Source of the DNA: DATCSE01 sp036568605
Lineage (GTDB): Bacteria; Pseudomonadota; Gammaproteobacteria; Burkholderiales; Burkholderiaceae_C
Assembly (NCBI GenBank): GCA_036568605.1
Contig: DATCSE010000570.1
Span: 1 to 19,098, forward strand
Direction: 5' to 3'
DNA length: 19,098 bases
In this document: piece after piece, positions 8,037 to 15,221 of the stretch
Numbering within the stretch: position 1 is the stretch's first letter
How the letters are laid out: the number at the start of each line of letters is the position of its first letter
Made by a program: the position numbers and the translations under genes
The notes under the pieces: model-generated
What the model was told of the DNA's origin: nothing
Databases searched by the model: none
What the model saw: only the letters and a program-made list of their open reading frames with translations

Positions 8037-9385
8037 TTCGCCGCTCCTTCCTGCGTGTACTCGATCGCGACGCGGTGCGCCGAGACCACGTATTTCTGCA
8101 AGACCCGCTTCACGTCGGCGATCGTGACCCGCTGCAAGTCGACCAGCCCCTGGTTGACCTGCTCGGGGTTGCCCTCGAGCACCGCCGCCTCGGCGACGGC
8201 CGATGCGAGCCCTTCGGGCGTCTGGCGCGTCAGCAGTGCCTGGGTCAGCACCTGGGTCTTGATCTTCGCGAGCTCGGCCGGTGTCGCGCCCTGGTTTGCG
8301 AGCCGCAGCACCTCGGCGATCAGCGCCTCCTTGACGTCGACCAGCGGCTTGCCGCCGGCCGCGACCGCGTACGCGATCAGCAGCCCGGGGCCGGCGCGCA
8401 GGTCGGCCTCGAAGCCGGCCTGGCTGGCGAGCTGCTGGCGGTAGACCAGCGACTGGTTCAGCCGCGACGACTCGCCGGAGGACAGCAGCGCCGACGCGAT
8501 CCGCAGCGCGGCCGCGTCGGGGCTCGTGACGGTGGGCGCGAGCCAGGTCAGCGCGACGGCCGGCAGCGGCACCTGCGGGCCGGTGACCGCGACCGTGCGG
8601 TCGCTCTTCCACGCCGGCTCGTCGCTGCTGTTGCGGTCGAGTTGCTTGGCCGGGCGCGGGATCTGGCCGAAGTACTTGTCGACCCAGGCGTCGAGCTGTT
8701 TCGGATCGAAATCGCCGGCGACCACCAGCGTCGCGTTGTCGGGCCGGTAGTAGCGGCTGTGGAAGGCGGCCACCTCGGGCAGCTTCGCGGCCTCGAGGTC
8801 GTCGATGCTGCCGATGCTCGGGCGCCGGTACGGGTGCTCCACGTACGACGAGGGCGAGATCGCGTTGAAGAAACGGCCGTACGGGGCCGCGAGGATGCGC
8901 TGCCGGTATTCCTCCTCGACGACCGCGCGCTCCGACTTGAAGTTCGCCTCGTCGACGTTCAGGTTCGACATGCGCTCGGCTTCGGCCCACAGCAAGGTCT
9001 CGAGGTGGTTCGACGGCACGACCTCGTGGTACGCGGTCACGTCGTTGCTGGTGAACGCGTTGTTCGAGCCGCCGACATCCTCGGTCAGCCGGTCGAACTG
9101 CTCGGCCTTCAGGTACTTCGTGCTCTTGAACATCAGGTGTTCGAACAGGTGCGCGAAGCCGGAGCGGCCCTGCGGATCGTCGCGCGCGCCGACGTGGTAC
9201 CAGACCTGCACGCTGACCGTCGGGCTGCTGTTGCTGCGCACCGCGATGAACTCGAGCCCGTTGGGCAGCACACGGTCGGTGAACTCGATCTTCGGCACGT
9301 CCAGCGGGCGCGCCGGCGCCGCGAACGCCGCTGGCAGCGCCGCGGCCAGCACCAAACCCGCGACGAGGCGACGCACCATGTTCAT
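8033..9385 (-). CDS. M16-family zinc metallopeptidase, catalytic subunit
   Basis: A 450-residue exported M16 metallopeptidase. The N-terminal signal peptide is MNMVRRLVAGLVLAAALPAA followed by FAAPA. HLFEH at residues 79-83 supplies the inverted zinc motif HxxEH, and the glutamate run in ERAVVEEEY (about Glu158) lies at the usual distance for the third zinc ligand. The motif NNAFTSNDVTAYHEVVP between them is typical of the active subunits. The C-terminal domain is weaker in the Arg-Tyr motif than its neighbour, which fits a two-subunit enzyme cleaving small proteins or peptides in the periplasm. The ATG at 9385 overlaps the upstream gene's stop as ATGA and is preferred to the ATG six bases later. 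It resembles the PqqF-like/YmxG-like pairs common in proteobacteria, but no PQQ genes are nearby. Confidence 0.9.
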   Translation of the reverse strand: MNMVRRLVAGLVLAAALPAAFAAPARPLDVPKIEFTDRVLPNGLEFIAVRSNSSPTVSVQVWYHVGARDDPQGRSGFAHLFEHLMFKSTKYLKAEQFDRLTEDVGGSNNAFTSNDVTAYHEVVPSNHLETLLWAEAERMSNLNVDEANFKSERAVVEEEYRQRILAAPYGRFFNAISPSSYVEHPYRRPSIGSIDDLEAAKLPEVAAFHSRYYRPDNATLVVAGDFDPKQLDAWVDKYFGQIPRPAKQLDRNSSDEPAWKSDRTVAVTGPQVPLPAVALTWLAPTVTSPDAAALRIASALLSSGESSRLNQSLVYRQQLASQAGFEADLRAGPGLLIAYAVAAGGKPLVDVKEALIAEVLRLANQGATPAELAKIKTQVLTQALLTRQTPEGLASAVAEAAVLEGNPEQVNQGLVDLQRVTIADVKRVLQKYVVSAHRVAIEYTQEGAAK

Positions 9386-9684
9386 GCCGACTTCGCGACC
9401 AGCGTGAAGTGCTCGACCGACGGCGGCGCCGCGAAGTACGGCCCGACGATCGCGCGCCACTCGGGGAACAGCGGGCCTTCGCGGAAATCGACCGTGTGGT
9501 TCTCGAGCGTGTCCCAGTAGATCATCAGGATGTAGCGCTCCGGCGACTCGACGCCCTTGTTGACCTTGTAGCCGCGGAAGCCCTGGGCCTTCGCGATCAC
9601 GGTCTCGACGCCGCGCTGGATCGCGGCGTCGAATTCAGCCTGCTTGCCCGCGGCGATGCGGATGTCGGCAAGTTCGAGAATCAT
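9382..9684 (-). CDS. ABM-fold (antibiotic biosynthesis monooxygenase-like) protein
   Basis: A 100-residue protein of the dimeric alpha/beta barrel, ABM type. It opens MILELADIRIAAGKQAEFD, followed by a helix (AIQRGVETVIAKAQGFRGYK) and the strands YILMIYWDTLENHT and FREGPLFPEWRAIVGPYF. The HTVDFREGP histidine region is a typical ABM feature. Members act as cofactor-free monooxygenases on aromatics, haem-degrading enzymes, or have unknown roles; the sequence does not choose among them. The gene is first in a coupled set with two M16 peptidase genes, overlapping the next start by four bases. A possible TAGACT -10 element lies 37 bases before its start. There is no signal peptide, so it acts in the cytoplasm while its partners are exported. 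Confidence 0.8.
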   Translation of the reverse strand: MILELADIRIAAGKQAEFDAAIQRGVETVIAKAQGFRGYKVNKGVESPERYILMIYWDTLENHTVDFREGPLFPEWRAIVGPYFAAPPSVEHFTLVAKSA

Positions 9685-9720
9685 GGGCGGCTTTCTGCTC
9701 GAGCGGGGATGAAGCCGGGC

Positions 9721-9726
9721 AGTCTA
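9721..9726 (-). promoter_or_regulatory. Putative -10 element for the ABM/M16 genes
   Basis: On the minus strand TAGACT is followed by GCCCGGCTTCATCCCCGC and then, after 36 bases in all, the ABM gene start. The same block occurs before ybaL on the other strand. No convincing -35 is visible. It would give the ABM/M16 set a promoter independent of the liv genes upstream. Confidence 0.35.
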
Positions 9727-9787
9727 CACAGCCCGACGCGCGGCGCGTTCGATGCGCTGCCGCGGCGTAGGTTCAACACGCGCCGGT

Positions 9788-10489
9788 TCAGACGCCCAGG
9801 TAGCGCTCGAGCCGCGCCTCGTCGTGCGCCAGGTCGGCCGACAGGCCGGCCGCGACGATCACGCCTTTTTCGAGCAGCACCGCGCGGTCGGTGTGCGCAA
9901 GCACGGCGCGGTGGTTGCGGTCGACGATCAGCGTGCTGATGCCGGTCTCGCGGATCTGCGTGATCACGCGCCAGATCTCGGCGACGATCAGCGGCGCGAG
10001 GCCCTCGGTCGCCTCGTCGAGGATCAGCAGCTGCGGATTGGTCATCAGCGCGCGGCCGATCGCGAGCATCTGCTGCTCGCCGCCGGAGAGCTGCTGGCCG
10101 CCGTGCGACAGGCGCTCGGCGAGCCGCGGGAAGGTCGCCAGCACGCGTTCGTAGGTCCACGCGAGCTGGCCGTCCGGTCCCGGGCGCGCGGCCATCAGGA
10201 GGTTCTCGCGCACCGACAGGTTCGGGAAGATGCCGCGGCCTTCGGGCACGTAGCCTATGCCCAGCCGGGCCATGCGCTCGGGCGGCTGGTTCGTCACGTC
10301 GCGCCCGTTCCACGTCACGCGGCCCGATGCCGCGCGTACATAGCCCATCAGCGTGCGGATCAGCGTCGTCTTGCCCATCCCGTTGCGGCCCAGCAGCCCG
10401 AGCGCGGTGCCGGCCGGCAGTTCGAGGCCGACGCCGCGCAGGATGTGGCTTTCGCCGTAATAGGTGTTGAGGCCTTCGAGCTGCAGCAT
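9788..10489 (-). CDS. livF: Branched-chain/aromatic acid ABC transporter ATPase LivF
   Basis: A 233-residue ABC ATPase of the HAAT (Liv) family. Walker A GRNGMGKTT is at residues 34-42, the ABC signature LSGGEQQ at 134-140, and Walker B LLILDEA at 154-160, followed by the D-loop (TEGLAPL) and an H-loop histidine (DRNH). The GYVPEGRGIFPNLSV stretch is diagnostic for LivF. It is the last gene of the transporter series, 15 bases after livG. Its partners form a complete importer with livG, livM, livH and livK. Linkage to benzoate-CoA ligase and box genes suggests the cargo is benzoate or a related aromatic acid rather than leucine. Confidence 0.93.
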   Translation of the reverse strand: MLQLEGLNTYYGESHILRGVGLELPAGTALGLLGRNGMGKTTLIRTLMGYVRAASGRVTWNGRDVTNQPPERMARLGIGYVPEGRGIFPNLSVRENLLMAARPGPDGQLAWTYERVLATFPRLAERLSHGGQQLSGGEQQMLAIGRALMTNPQLLILDEATEGLAPLIVAEIWRVITQIRETGISTLIVDRNHRAVLAHTDRAVLLEKGVIVAAGLSADLAHDEARLERYLGV

Positions 10490-10504
10490 CGCGGTGGTCT
10501 TCGT

Positions 10505-11302
10505 TCAGTGCGCGTCGTCGTCCAGGCCGGCGCCCAGGTAGGCGGTCTGCACCTCGGGGTTCGTGCGGATGCGCTCCGGCACGTCGCTGGCGATCACTTC
10601 GCCGTTGACCATCACGGTGATCCGGTCGGCGATCCGGAACACCGCGTCCATGTCGTGCTCCACCAGCAGCACCGCATGCCCCCTCTTCAGCGCGGCGAGC
10701 AGCGCCAGCATGCGGTCGGTCTCCTCGGCGCCCATGCCGGCGAGCGGCTCGTCGAGCAGCAGCACGCGCGGCGAAGTCGCCAGGCACATCGCGATCTCGA
10801 GCTGGCGCTGCCCGCCGTGGCTCAGCACGCCGGCGCGCTGCGTCGCATGCTCGGCGAGGCCGGCCGCCGCGAGCGCAGCGCGCGCTGCCGCGAGGCTGGT
10901 GTCGCAGGCCTGTGCGGCCTGCCACAGCGCCCATGGCCGGGCGCGTGCTGCCTGCGCGCACAGCCGTGCATTCTCGAGCGCGCTGAACTCGGGGAACACC
11001 GTGGTGCGCTGGTAACTGCGGCCCAGGCCCAGGCGGGCGCGCCGCGGCTGCGGCATGCGTGTGATGTCGCGACCGGCCAGCTCGATGCGGCCGCTGCTGG
11101 CCGGCAGCTCGCCCGACAGCAGGTTGATCAGCGTGGACTTGCCGGCGCCGTTCGTGCCGATCACCGCGTGCACTTCGCCGACATGCAAGTCCAGCGAGAC
11201 GCCGTTGACCGCGGCGAGCCCGCCGAAGCGGCGCGTCAGCGCGGTCGCGCGCAACAGCGGCGGCGTGGATGCGTCCGGCGCCGGGGTGATCGGCTCAGCC
11301 AT
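10505..11302 (-). CDS. livG: Branched-chain/aromatic acid ABC transporter ATPase LivG
   Basis: A 265-residue ABC ATPase pairing with LivF. Walker A GTNGAGKST is at residues 49-57, the signature LSHGGQRQLE at 160-169 and Walker B VLLLDEP around 180-186, followed by an H-loop in VEHDMDAVF. The Q-loop region RSYQRTTVFPEFSALEN is typical of LivG. The N-terminal 17 residues are a proline-rich tail that precedes the fold, so a later start is conceivable, but the only ATG at this end is 11302. The gene overlaps the end of livM by 8 bases, indicating coupled translation in the inner-membrane importer operon. Confidence 0.92.
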   Translation of the reverse strand: MAEPITPAPDASTPPLLRATALTRRFGGLAAVNGVSLDLHVGEVHAVIGTNGAGKSTLINLLSGELPASSGRIELAGRDITRMPQPRRARLGLGRSYQRTTVFPEFSALENARLCAQAARARPWALWQAAQACDTSLAAARAALAAAGLAEHATQRAGVLSHGGQRQLEIAMCLATSPRVLLLDEPLAGMGAEETDRMLALLAALKRGHAVLLVEHDMDAVFRIADRITVMVNGEVIASDVPERIRTNPEVQTAYLGAGLDDDAH

Positions 11303-12254
11303 GCGGCACTCCCGACAGCCGCACGCGCAGCCCGATCAGCCCCTTGGGCAGCAGCGCGACGAAACCGATGATCGCGAGGCCGAGGCTGAGCTGCCAATGC
11401 GGCGCCAGCGGCCCCAGCAGCGCCTCCGACTGGAACAGTTCCTTCAGCAGCGTGAACGCGATCGCGCCGATCACCGCGCCGTTCAGGCTGCCGATGCCGC
11501 CGAGGATCAGCATCAGCAGCACCGCGCCCGATTCATGCCAGCTCATCAGTTCTGGATTGACCGCACCGTCCTTCGCGGCCAGCAGCACGCCGGCCAGCGC
11601 CGCGAGCGACGCCGCGATCACGAACGCGGCGAGCTTGTAGCGGTAGGTCGCGAAGCCGGCCGCGCGCATGCGCTGCTCGTTGACGCGGATGCCGGCCAGC
11701 GCGTGGCCGAAGCGCGAACGCGCGATCAGCGCGAGCAGCGCGTAGGTCAGCGCCAGCGCCGCCATCACGGTGTAGTAGAGATGCTGGCGATCGTCGAGGT
11801 TGACGAGCGTCGCGCCGCCGAGCTCGAGCGCCGGCTTCACGTACAGGAAGATGCCGTCGCTGCCGCCGCCGAGCTTGGTGTCGTGCGCGACGAAGTACGC
11901 CATCTGCGCGAATGCCAGCGTGACCATGATGAAGTAGACGCCGCGCGTGCGCAGGCTCAACGCTCCGACGAAAAGGGCATACAGCGCGGCCGCGCCGATT
12001 GCGGCCGGCAGCACCTTCGCAAGCGACGCGCCGGCGTCGCCCGAGACCAGCACGGTCGCGTACGCGCCGATGCCGAGGAACGCCGCGTGGCCCAGGCTGA
12101 CCAGCCCGGTCATGCCGACCAGCAGCTGCAGGCTCAGCGCGAAGATCGCATAGACCGCGATGCGCACGACCAGGTCCTGCGTGTACGGCGTCAGCGCGGC
12201 GGGCAGCGCGAGCAGCACGGCGAGCGCGATCAGCGGAACGGCGAGGTGGCGCAT
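11295..12254 (-). CDS. livM: Branched-chain/aromatic acid ABC transporter permease LivM
   Basis: A 319-residue inner-membrane permease with about eight to ten hydrophobic segments. Family motifs are GLVSLGHAAFLGIGAYATVL near residue 50 and, towards the end, the cytoplasmic coupling segment with LILGGIGSLNGAVIGAI. The spacing and the tail (LLPKGLIGLR) fit LivM. Start ATG at 12254 follows the livH stop by a single base, and its own end overlaps livG. With LivH it forms the membrane channel of the importer encoded here. Confidence 0.93.
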   Translation of the reverse strand: MRHLAVPLIALAVLLALPAALTPYTQDLVVRIAVYAIFALSLQLLVGMTGLVSLGHAAFLGIGAYATVLVSGDAGASLAKVLPAAIGAAALYALFVGALSLRTRGVYFIMVTLAFAQMAYFVAHDTKLGGGSDGIFLYVKPALELGGATLVNLDDRQHLYYTVMAALALTYALLALIARSRFGHALAGIRVNEQRMRAAGFATYRYKLAAFVIAASLAALAGVLLAAKDGAVNPELMSWHESGAVLLMLILGGIGSLNGAVIGAIAFTLLKELFQSEALLGPLAPHWQLSLGLAIIGFVALLPKGLIGLRVRLSGVPHG

Positions 12255-12255
12255 C

Positions 12256-13128
12256 TCAATACCCTCGCTTCATCAGCCCCTCGGGCCGCCAGACCAGGAT
12301 CACCGCCATCAGCAGATAGACAAACACGCCGCTGTACTCAGCGAAGAACACCTTGCCGAAGGTGTCGACGAAGCCGACCAGCAGCGACGCGATCAGCGCG
12401 CCGGTGATCGAGCCGATGCCGCCGATCACGACGACGACGAAGCAGATGATCAGCACGCTGCCGCCCATGCCCGGGTACACCGACGACAGCGGCGCCGCGA
12501 TCATCCCGGCCAGTGCCGCGAGCGCGACGCCGCCGGCGAACACGATGCGGTACAGCAGCCGGATGTCGATGCCCAGGCCGCGCACCATGTCGCGGTTGCT
12601 CGCGCCGGCGCGGATCATCATGCCCAGCCGCGTGCGGTTGACGACCCAGTACAGCATCAGCGCGACGACGATGCAGGCAACCGATGCGAACACGCGGTAC
12701 CACGGGTACGACATCAGCCCGCCCAGCGGGAAGCTGCCCGACAGCCACGACGGCGCCGGCACGCCGTGCACGTCGTTGCCGACGAGCAGGCTTCTCAATT
12801 CCTCGAACACCAGGATCAGCGCGTAGGTCAAGAGCACCTGCTGCAGGTGCTCGCGCTGGTACAGGAAGCTGAAGAAGGCCCATTCGAGCAGGTAGCCGAA
12901 CAGCGCGGCGAGCAGCACGCCGACCGCGAGCCGCAGCAGGAACCAGTCGCCGAACCACGGCGCGAGCGCGAACGCGAGGTACGCGCCGACCATGTAGAAG
13001 CTGCCGTGCGCGAGGTTGATCACGCCCATGATCCCGAAGATCAGCGTCAACCCGCTGGCCACGAGGAACAGCAGCAGGCCGTACTGCACGGCGTTCAGGC
13101 ACTGGACGAGGAAGGTGGCGAGGTCCAC
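12256..13128 (-). CDS. livH: Branched-chain/aromatic acid ABC transporter permease LivH
   Basis: A 290-residue inner-membrane permease. The motif GLTLIFGIMGVINLAHGSFY near residues 25-45 and VVIGGIGSITGALIASLLVG near the end are diagnostic of LivH. The start is taken as GTG at 13128 (reading MDLATFLVQCLNAVQYG), where the recognisable transporter sequence begins. The frame stays open to 13374 but that part is arginine-rich antisense sequence of the toxin gene. No convincing Shine-Dalgarno is seen before the GTG, so translation may depend on the gene immediately upstream. That gene is the PIN-domain toxin, ending 17 bases away, not livK as in a normal liv operon. Confidence 0.9.
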   Translation of the reverse strand: MDLATFLVQCLNAVQYGLLLFLVASGLTLIFGIMGVINLAHGSFYMVGAYLAFALAPWFGDWFLLRLAVGVLLAALFGYLLEWAFFSFLYQREHLQQVLLTYALILVFEELRSLLVGNDVHGVPAPSWLSGSFPLGGLMSYPWYRVFASVACIVVALMLYWVVNRTRLGMMIRAGASNRDMVRGLGIDIRLLYRIVFAGGVALAALAGMIAAPLSSVYPGMGGSVLIICFVVVVIGGIGSITGALIASLLVGFVDTFGKVFFAEYSGVFVYLLMAVILVWRPEGLMKRGY

Positions 13129-13145
13129 GGCAGTCGGGGCGCGCT

Positions 13146-13556
13146 TCAGGTCGCGCCGGCTTTGAAGGGATCGAACACCGGTACGCCGGTAGGCGCGTAG
13201 TGCCGCGCGTTGCGCGTGGCCACGGTCAGGCCGTGTGCCGCCGCGGTGGCCGCGATCAACAGATCGGCGCCGTCGTGGCCGAGGTCGGCCGAGAGCCGGC
13301 CCCAGCGCCGTGCGACATCGGGCGTGACCGGCAGGACGCGATCGCCGTAGAAACGCAGCAGGTCCTCCAGCCATCGGGTCAGCGCGTTCGCGAAGTCGTT
13401 GTCACGGACCTTGCGGATGCCGCGTTCGATCTCACCGATGGTGACGACGCTGAGGAAGACGTCGGCTTCGTGCAAGCCGCGCATCCAGGCAATCACCTGC
13501 GGATTGGGACGCGACTTGCGCAATTCCGACACCACGACGGTGTCGAGCAGGATCAC
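13146..13556 (-). CDS. vapC: PIN-domain toxin, VapC/FitB type
   Basis: A 136-residue PIN-domain ribonuclease, the toxin of a type II toxin-antitoxin pair. The acidic residues expected for metal binding are visible: Asp5 (MILLDTVVVSE), Glu42 (TIGEIERG) and Asp98 (GADLLIAATA), followed by the TRNARHY segment near 114-120. The segment after Asp5 reads TVVVSE where many relatives have TNVVSE. VapC toxins typically cut tRNA or rRNA. The start is GTG at 13556 and overlaps the antitoxin stop as GTGA, the usual coupled arrangement. The gene lies inside the transporter operon, with livH starting 17 bases after its stop. Confidence 0.9.
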   Translation of the reverse strand: MILLDTVVVSELRKSRPNPQVIAWMRGLHEADVFLSVVTIGEIERGIRKVRDNDFANALTRWLEDLLRFYGDRVLPVTPDVARRWGRLSADLGHDGADLLIAATAAAHGLTVATRNARHYAPTGVPVFDPFKAGAT

Positions 13557-13840
13557 TCGAGCACCACGTCGCGCAGCTTGATGGACAGCCGATCGGTCGA
13601 CGTGCCCTCGCCTCGCCGCGTGGCGGTCGTGCGGCGCGGCATCGCCAGCAGATGATCGATGAAGCCGGGTGCGCGTGCCCGCTCGGCTTGGCGCAGCCGG
13701 TCGTACTCGACGGCATCCAGCACGACCACCGCACGCTTGCCGCGCTTGGTCACGACCTGCGCCTTGCCGTTCAGCGCGGCCTCGACGACCGCGCTGAACT
13801 GGGCTTTGGCGTCCTGAAGGGGCCAGGTACTCTTGTGCAT
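13553..13840 (-). CDS. Phd/YefM-family antitoxin
   Basis: A 95-residue antitoxin. Residues 1 to about 55 match the Phd/YefM DNA-binding fold: a short N-terminal strand-helix (WPLQDAKAQFSAVVEAALNG), then VVTKRGKRAVVVLDAVEYDRL. The C-terminal 40 residues (FIDHLLAMPRR onward) are basic and polar and would wrap the toxin, being disordered when free. It precedes the PIN toxin and overlaps it by four bases. Such antitoxins repress their own promoter, and a pair of direct repeats upstream (13851-13872) is the likely operator. The combination Phd-like antitoxin plus PIN toxin is common in proteobacteria. Confidence 0.9.
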   Translation of the reverse strand: MHKSTWPLQDAKAQFSAVVEAALNGKAQVVTKRGKRAVVVLDAVEYDRLRQAERARAPGFIDHLLAMPRRTTATRRGEGTSTDRLSIKLRDVVLE

Positions 13841-13850
13841 GGAGATGCGG

Positions 13851-13878
13851 ACTGGTCAGCTGAACTGGTCAGATTGTA
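13851..13878 (-). promoter_or_regulatory. Promoter and repeat operator of the toxin-antitoxin pair
   Basis: Read on the minus strand, TACAAT (13878-13873) is a good -10 hexamer. Directly after it come two copies of CTGACCAGT, at 13872-13864 and 13859-13851, separated by TCAG. The central TCAGCTGA is itself palindromic. The antitoxin ATG begins 10 bases further on. Repeats between the -10 and the start codon are where a self-repressing antitoxin would bind. No good -35 is visible. This promoter would also read on into livH. Confidence 0.5.
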
Positions 13879-13912
13879 TCGGGCTCTGCGCCGCTGCGGC
13901 GACGATCGCGCG

Positions 13913-15112
13913 TCACAGCTTGCATCCCCGTGCCGGATCGGCCAGCGCCTTCACCGCGATCGCGCGGTACTCGTTGTTGTTGCCCTTGACCTCGCGCAGG
14001 TAGAAGTCCTGCACCGGGTTGCCGGCCGGCGAGATCGTGAACTTGCCGCGCGGGCTGTCGACCGTGACCTTGCGCATCGCGGCGGTCAGCACGTCGCGCT
14101 TCGTGATGTCGCCCTTCGCCGCGGCGAGGCCGGCGCCCAGGATCTGCGCGGCGTCGTAACCCTGCACCGCGTAGACGTCGGCGTTGGCCTTGTAGGCCAG
14201 CGCGAAGTTCTTGCGGAACGTGTTGTTGCGCGGGGTGTCGAGGTTGTCGGCGTAGTGCAGCGTCGTCAGCATCCCCTGCGCGGCCGCGCCCTGGGCCTCC
14301 AGCGTGCCGTCGGTCAGGAAGCCGGGGCCGTACAGCGGGATCGTCTTGTTCAGGCCCGCGGCCGCATAGTCCTTGACGAACTTGACCGCACCGCCGCCGG
14401 CAAAGAACGCATACACCGCGTCGGGCTTCTGCGCCGCGATCTCGGTCAGCAGGGCCTGGAACTCGACGCCGGGGAACGGCAGGTTCAGCTCCTTCACGAC
14501 CGCGCCGCCGCCCTTCTCGAAGGCCTCCTTGAAGCCTTTCACCGACTCGGCGCCCGCCGCGTAGTTCCAGGTGATCGTGATCGCCTTCTTCGCGCCCTTT
14601 TCGGCGGCGACCTTGCCCATCGCGTAAGCCGGCTGCCAGTTCGAGAACGAGCTGCGCACGATGTTCGCGCCGCACATCGGCCCGGTGATCGCATCGGCGC
14701 CGGCGTTCGGGATGATCAAGAGCGTGTTGTTCTCCTTCGCCGCCTTGGCCATCGCCAGCGCGACGCCCGAGTGCACGGTGCCGACCAGCACGTCGACGTT
14801 GTCGCGCTTGATCAGCTTGTTGACGTTGTCGGTGGCCTTGGACGGCTCGGACTCGTCGTCGACCTTGAAGTACTGGATCTCGCGCCCGGCGAGCTTGCCG
14901 CCTTGCTCCTGCACGTAGAGCTTGAAGCCGTTCTCGATCATGTTGCCCAGGCTCGCATAGGTGCCGGTGTACGGCAGCATGAAGCCGACCTTGATCGGCG
15001 CGCTGGCACCCTGTGCGTGCGCGCTCGACGACAGGGCCGCCGCAGCGAATGCGGCCAGCAGGGGCTTGGACAACAGGCTCGGCCCGAACGGGGCGTGCGC
15101 GCGGATGCTCAT
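13913..15112 (-). CDS. livK: Periplasmic substrate-binding protein of Liv-type aromatic acid transporter
   Basis: A 399-residue periplasmic binding protein (type I fold, HAAT family) with an N-terminal signal peptide whose hydrophobic core is LLAAFAAAALSSSAHA, cleaved probably after AHA. The mature part begins with the family sequence IKVGFMLPYTGTYASLGNMI. Other family segments are VGTVHSGVALAMAKAAKENN and DAVYAFFAGGGAVKFVKDY. Two cysteines (PMCGAN and GCKL at the end) could form a disulphide. Position between the benzoate-CoA ligase/hydrolase genes and livHMGF suggests it binds benzoate or a substituted benzoate, by inference. GAGGGG six bases before the ATG is a strong ribosome binding site, but it can be masked by RNA pairing (see 15118-15159). 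Confidence 0.92.
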   Translation of the reverse strand: MSIRAHAPFGPSLLSKPLLAAFAAAALSSSAHAQGASAPIKVGFMLPYTGTYASLGNMIENGFKLYVQEQGGKLAGREIQYFKVDDESEPSKATDNVNKLIKRDNVDVLVGTVHSGVALAMAKAAKENNTLLIIPNAGADAITGPMCGANIVRSSFSNWQPAYAMGKVAAEKGAKKAITITWNYAAGAESVKGFKEAFEKGGGAVVKELNLPFPGVEFQALLTEIAAQKPDAVYAFFAGGGAVKFVKDYAAAGLNKTIPLYGPGFLTDGTLEAQGAAAQGMLTTLHYADNLDTPRNNTFRKNFALAYKANADVYAVQGYDAAQILGAGLAAAKGDITKRDVLTAAMRKVTVDSPRGKFTISPAGNPVQDFYLREVKGNNNEYRAIAVKALADPARGCKL

Positions 15113-15117
15113 GACAG

Positions 15118-15159
15118 CCCCTCGTCCGATGAGTACATCGGCCGATCCCCCGAGGGGAT
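15118..15159 (-). promoter_or_regulatory. Inverted repeats overlapping the livK ribosome binding site
   Basis: In the livK leader the mRNA can form two alternative folds. In one, CCCCUCG (genomic 15157-15151) pairs with CGAGGGG (15124-15118), which contains the Shine-Dalgarno. This closes a second stem, CCGATG/CATCGG (15141-15136 with 15131-15126, loop of four). In the other, AUCCCC (15159-15154) pairs with GGGGAU (15150-15145), freeing the ribosome binding site. The two 7-bp and 6-bp outer stems exclude each other because they share CCCC. The arrangement is seen directly; a regulatory role is inference. Confidence 0.4.
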
Positions 15160-15221
15160 GCGGGCCGGCTTGGGAGCGGCCCGGCGCTCGGCCCGCGAAA
15201 GCAAGGTTGACACAGGGTGTC

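Noticed and set aside
6417..8444. Plus-strand open frame of 675 codons across the M16 genes
   Set aside because: Antisense to M16 genes that show real family motifs; composition is Arg/Gly/His-rich without domain features.
8037..8990. Possible N-terminal extension or fusion of the second M16 protein
   Set aside because: The extra frame overlaps the first M16 gene in another frame and is low-complexity. The GTG at 8036 followed by a signal peptide is a better start.
9681..10961. Minus-strand open frame of 426 codons overlapping livF and livG
   Set aside because: Frame-shifted shadow of the two ATPase genes, composed mainly of Arg, Ala, Gly and Pro.
15209..15221. Small hairpin GACAC/GTGTC directly before the hydrolase stop on the plus map
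   Set aside because: A 5-bp stem with a 3-base loop and no T-tract is too weak to call a terminator, and the operon appears to continue into livK.
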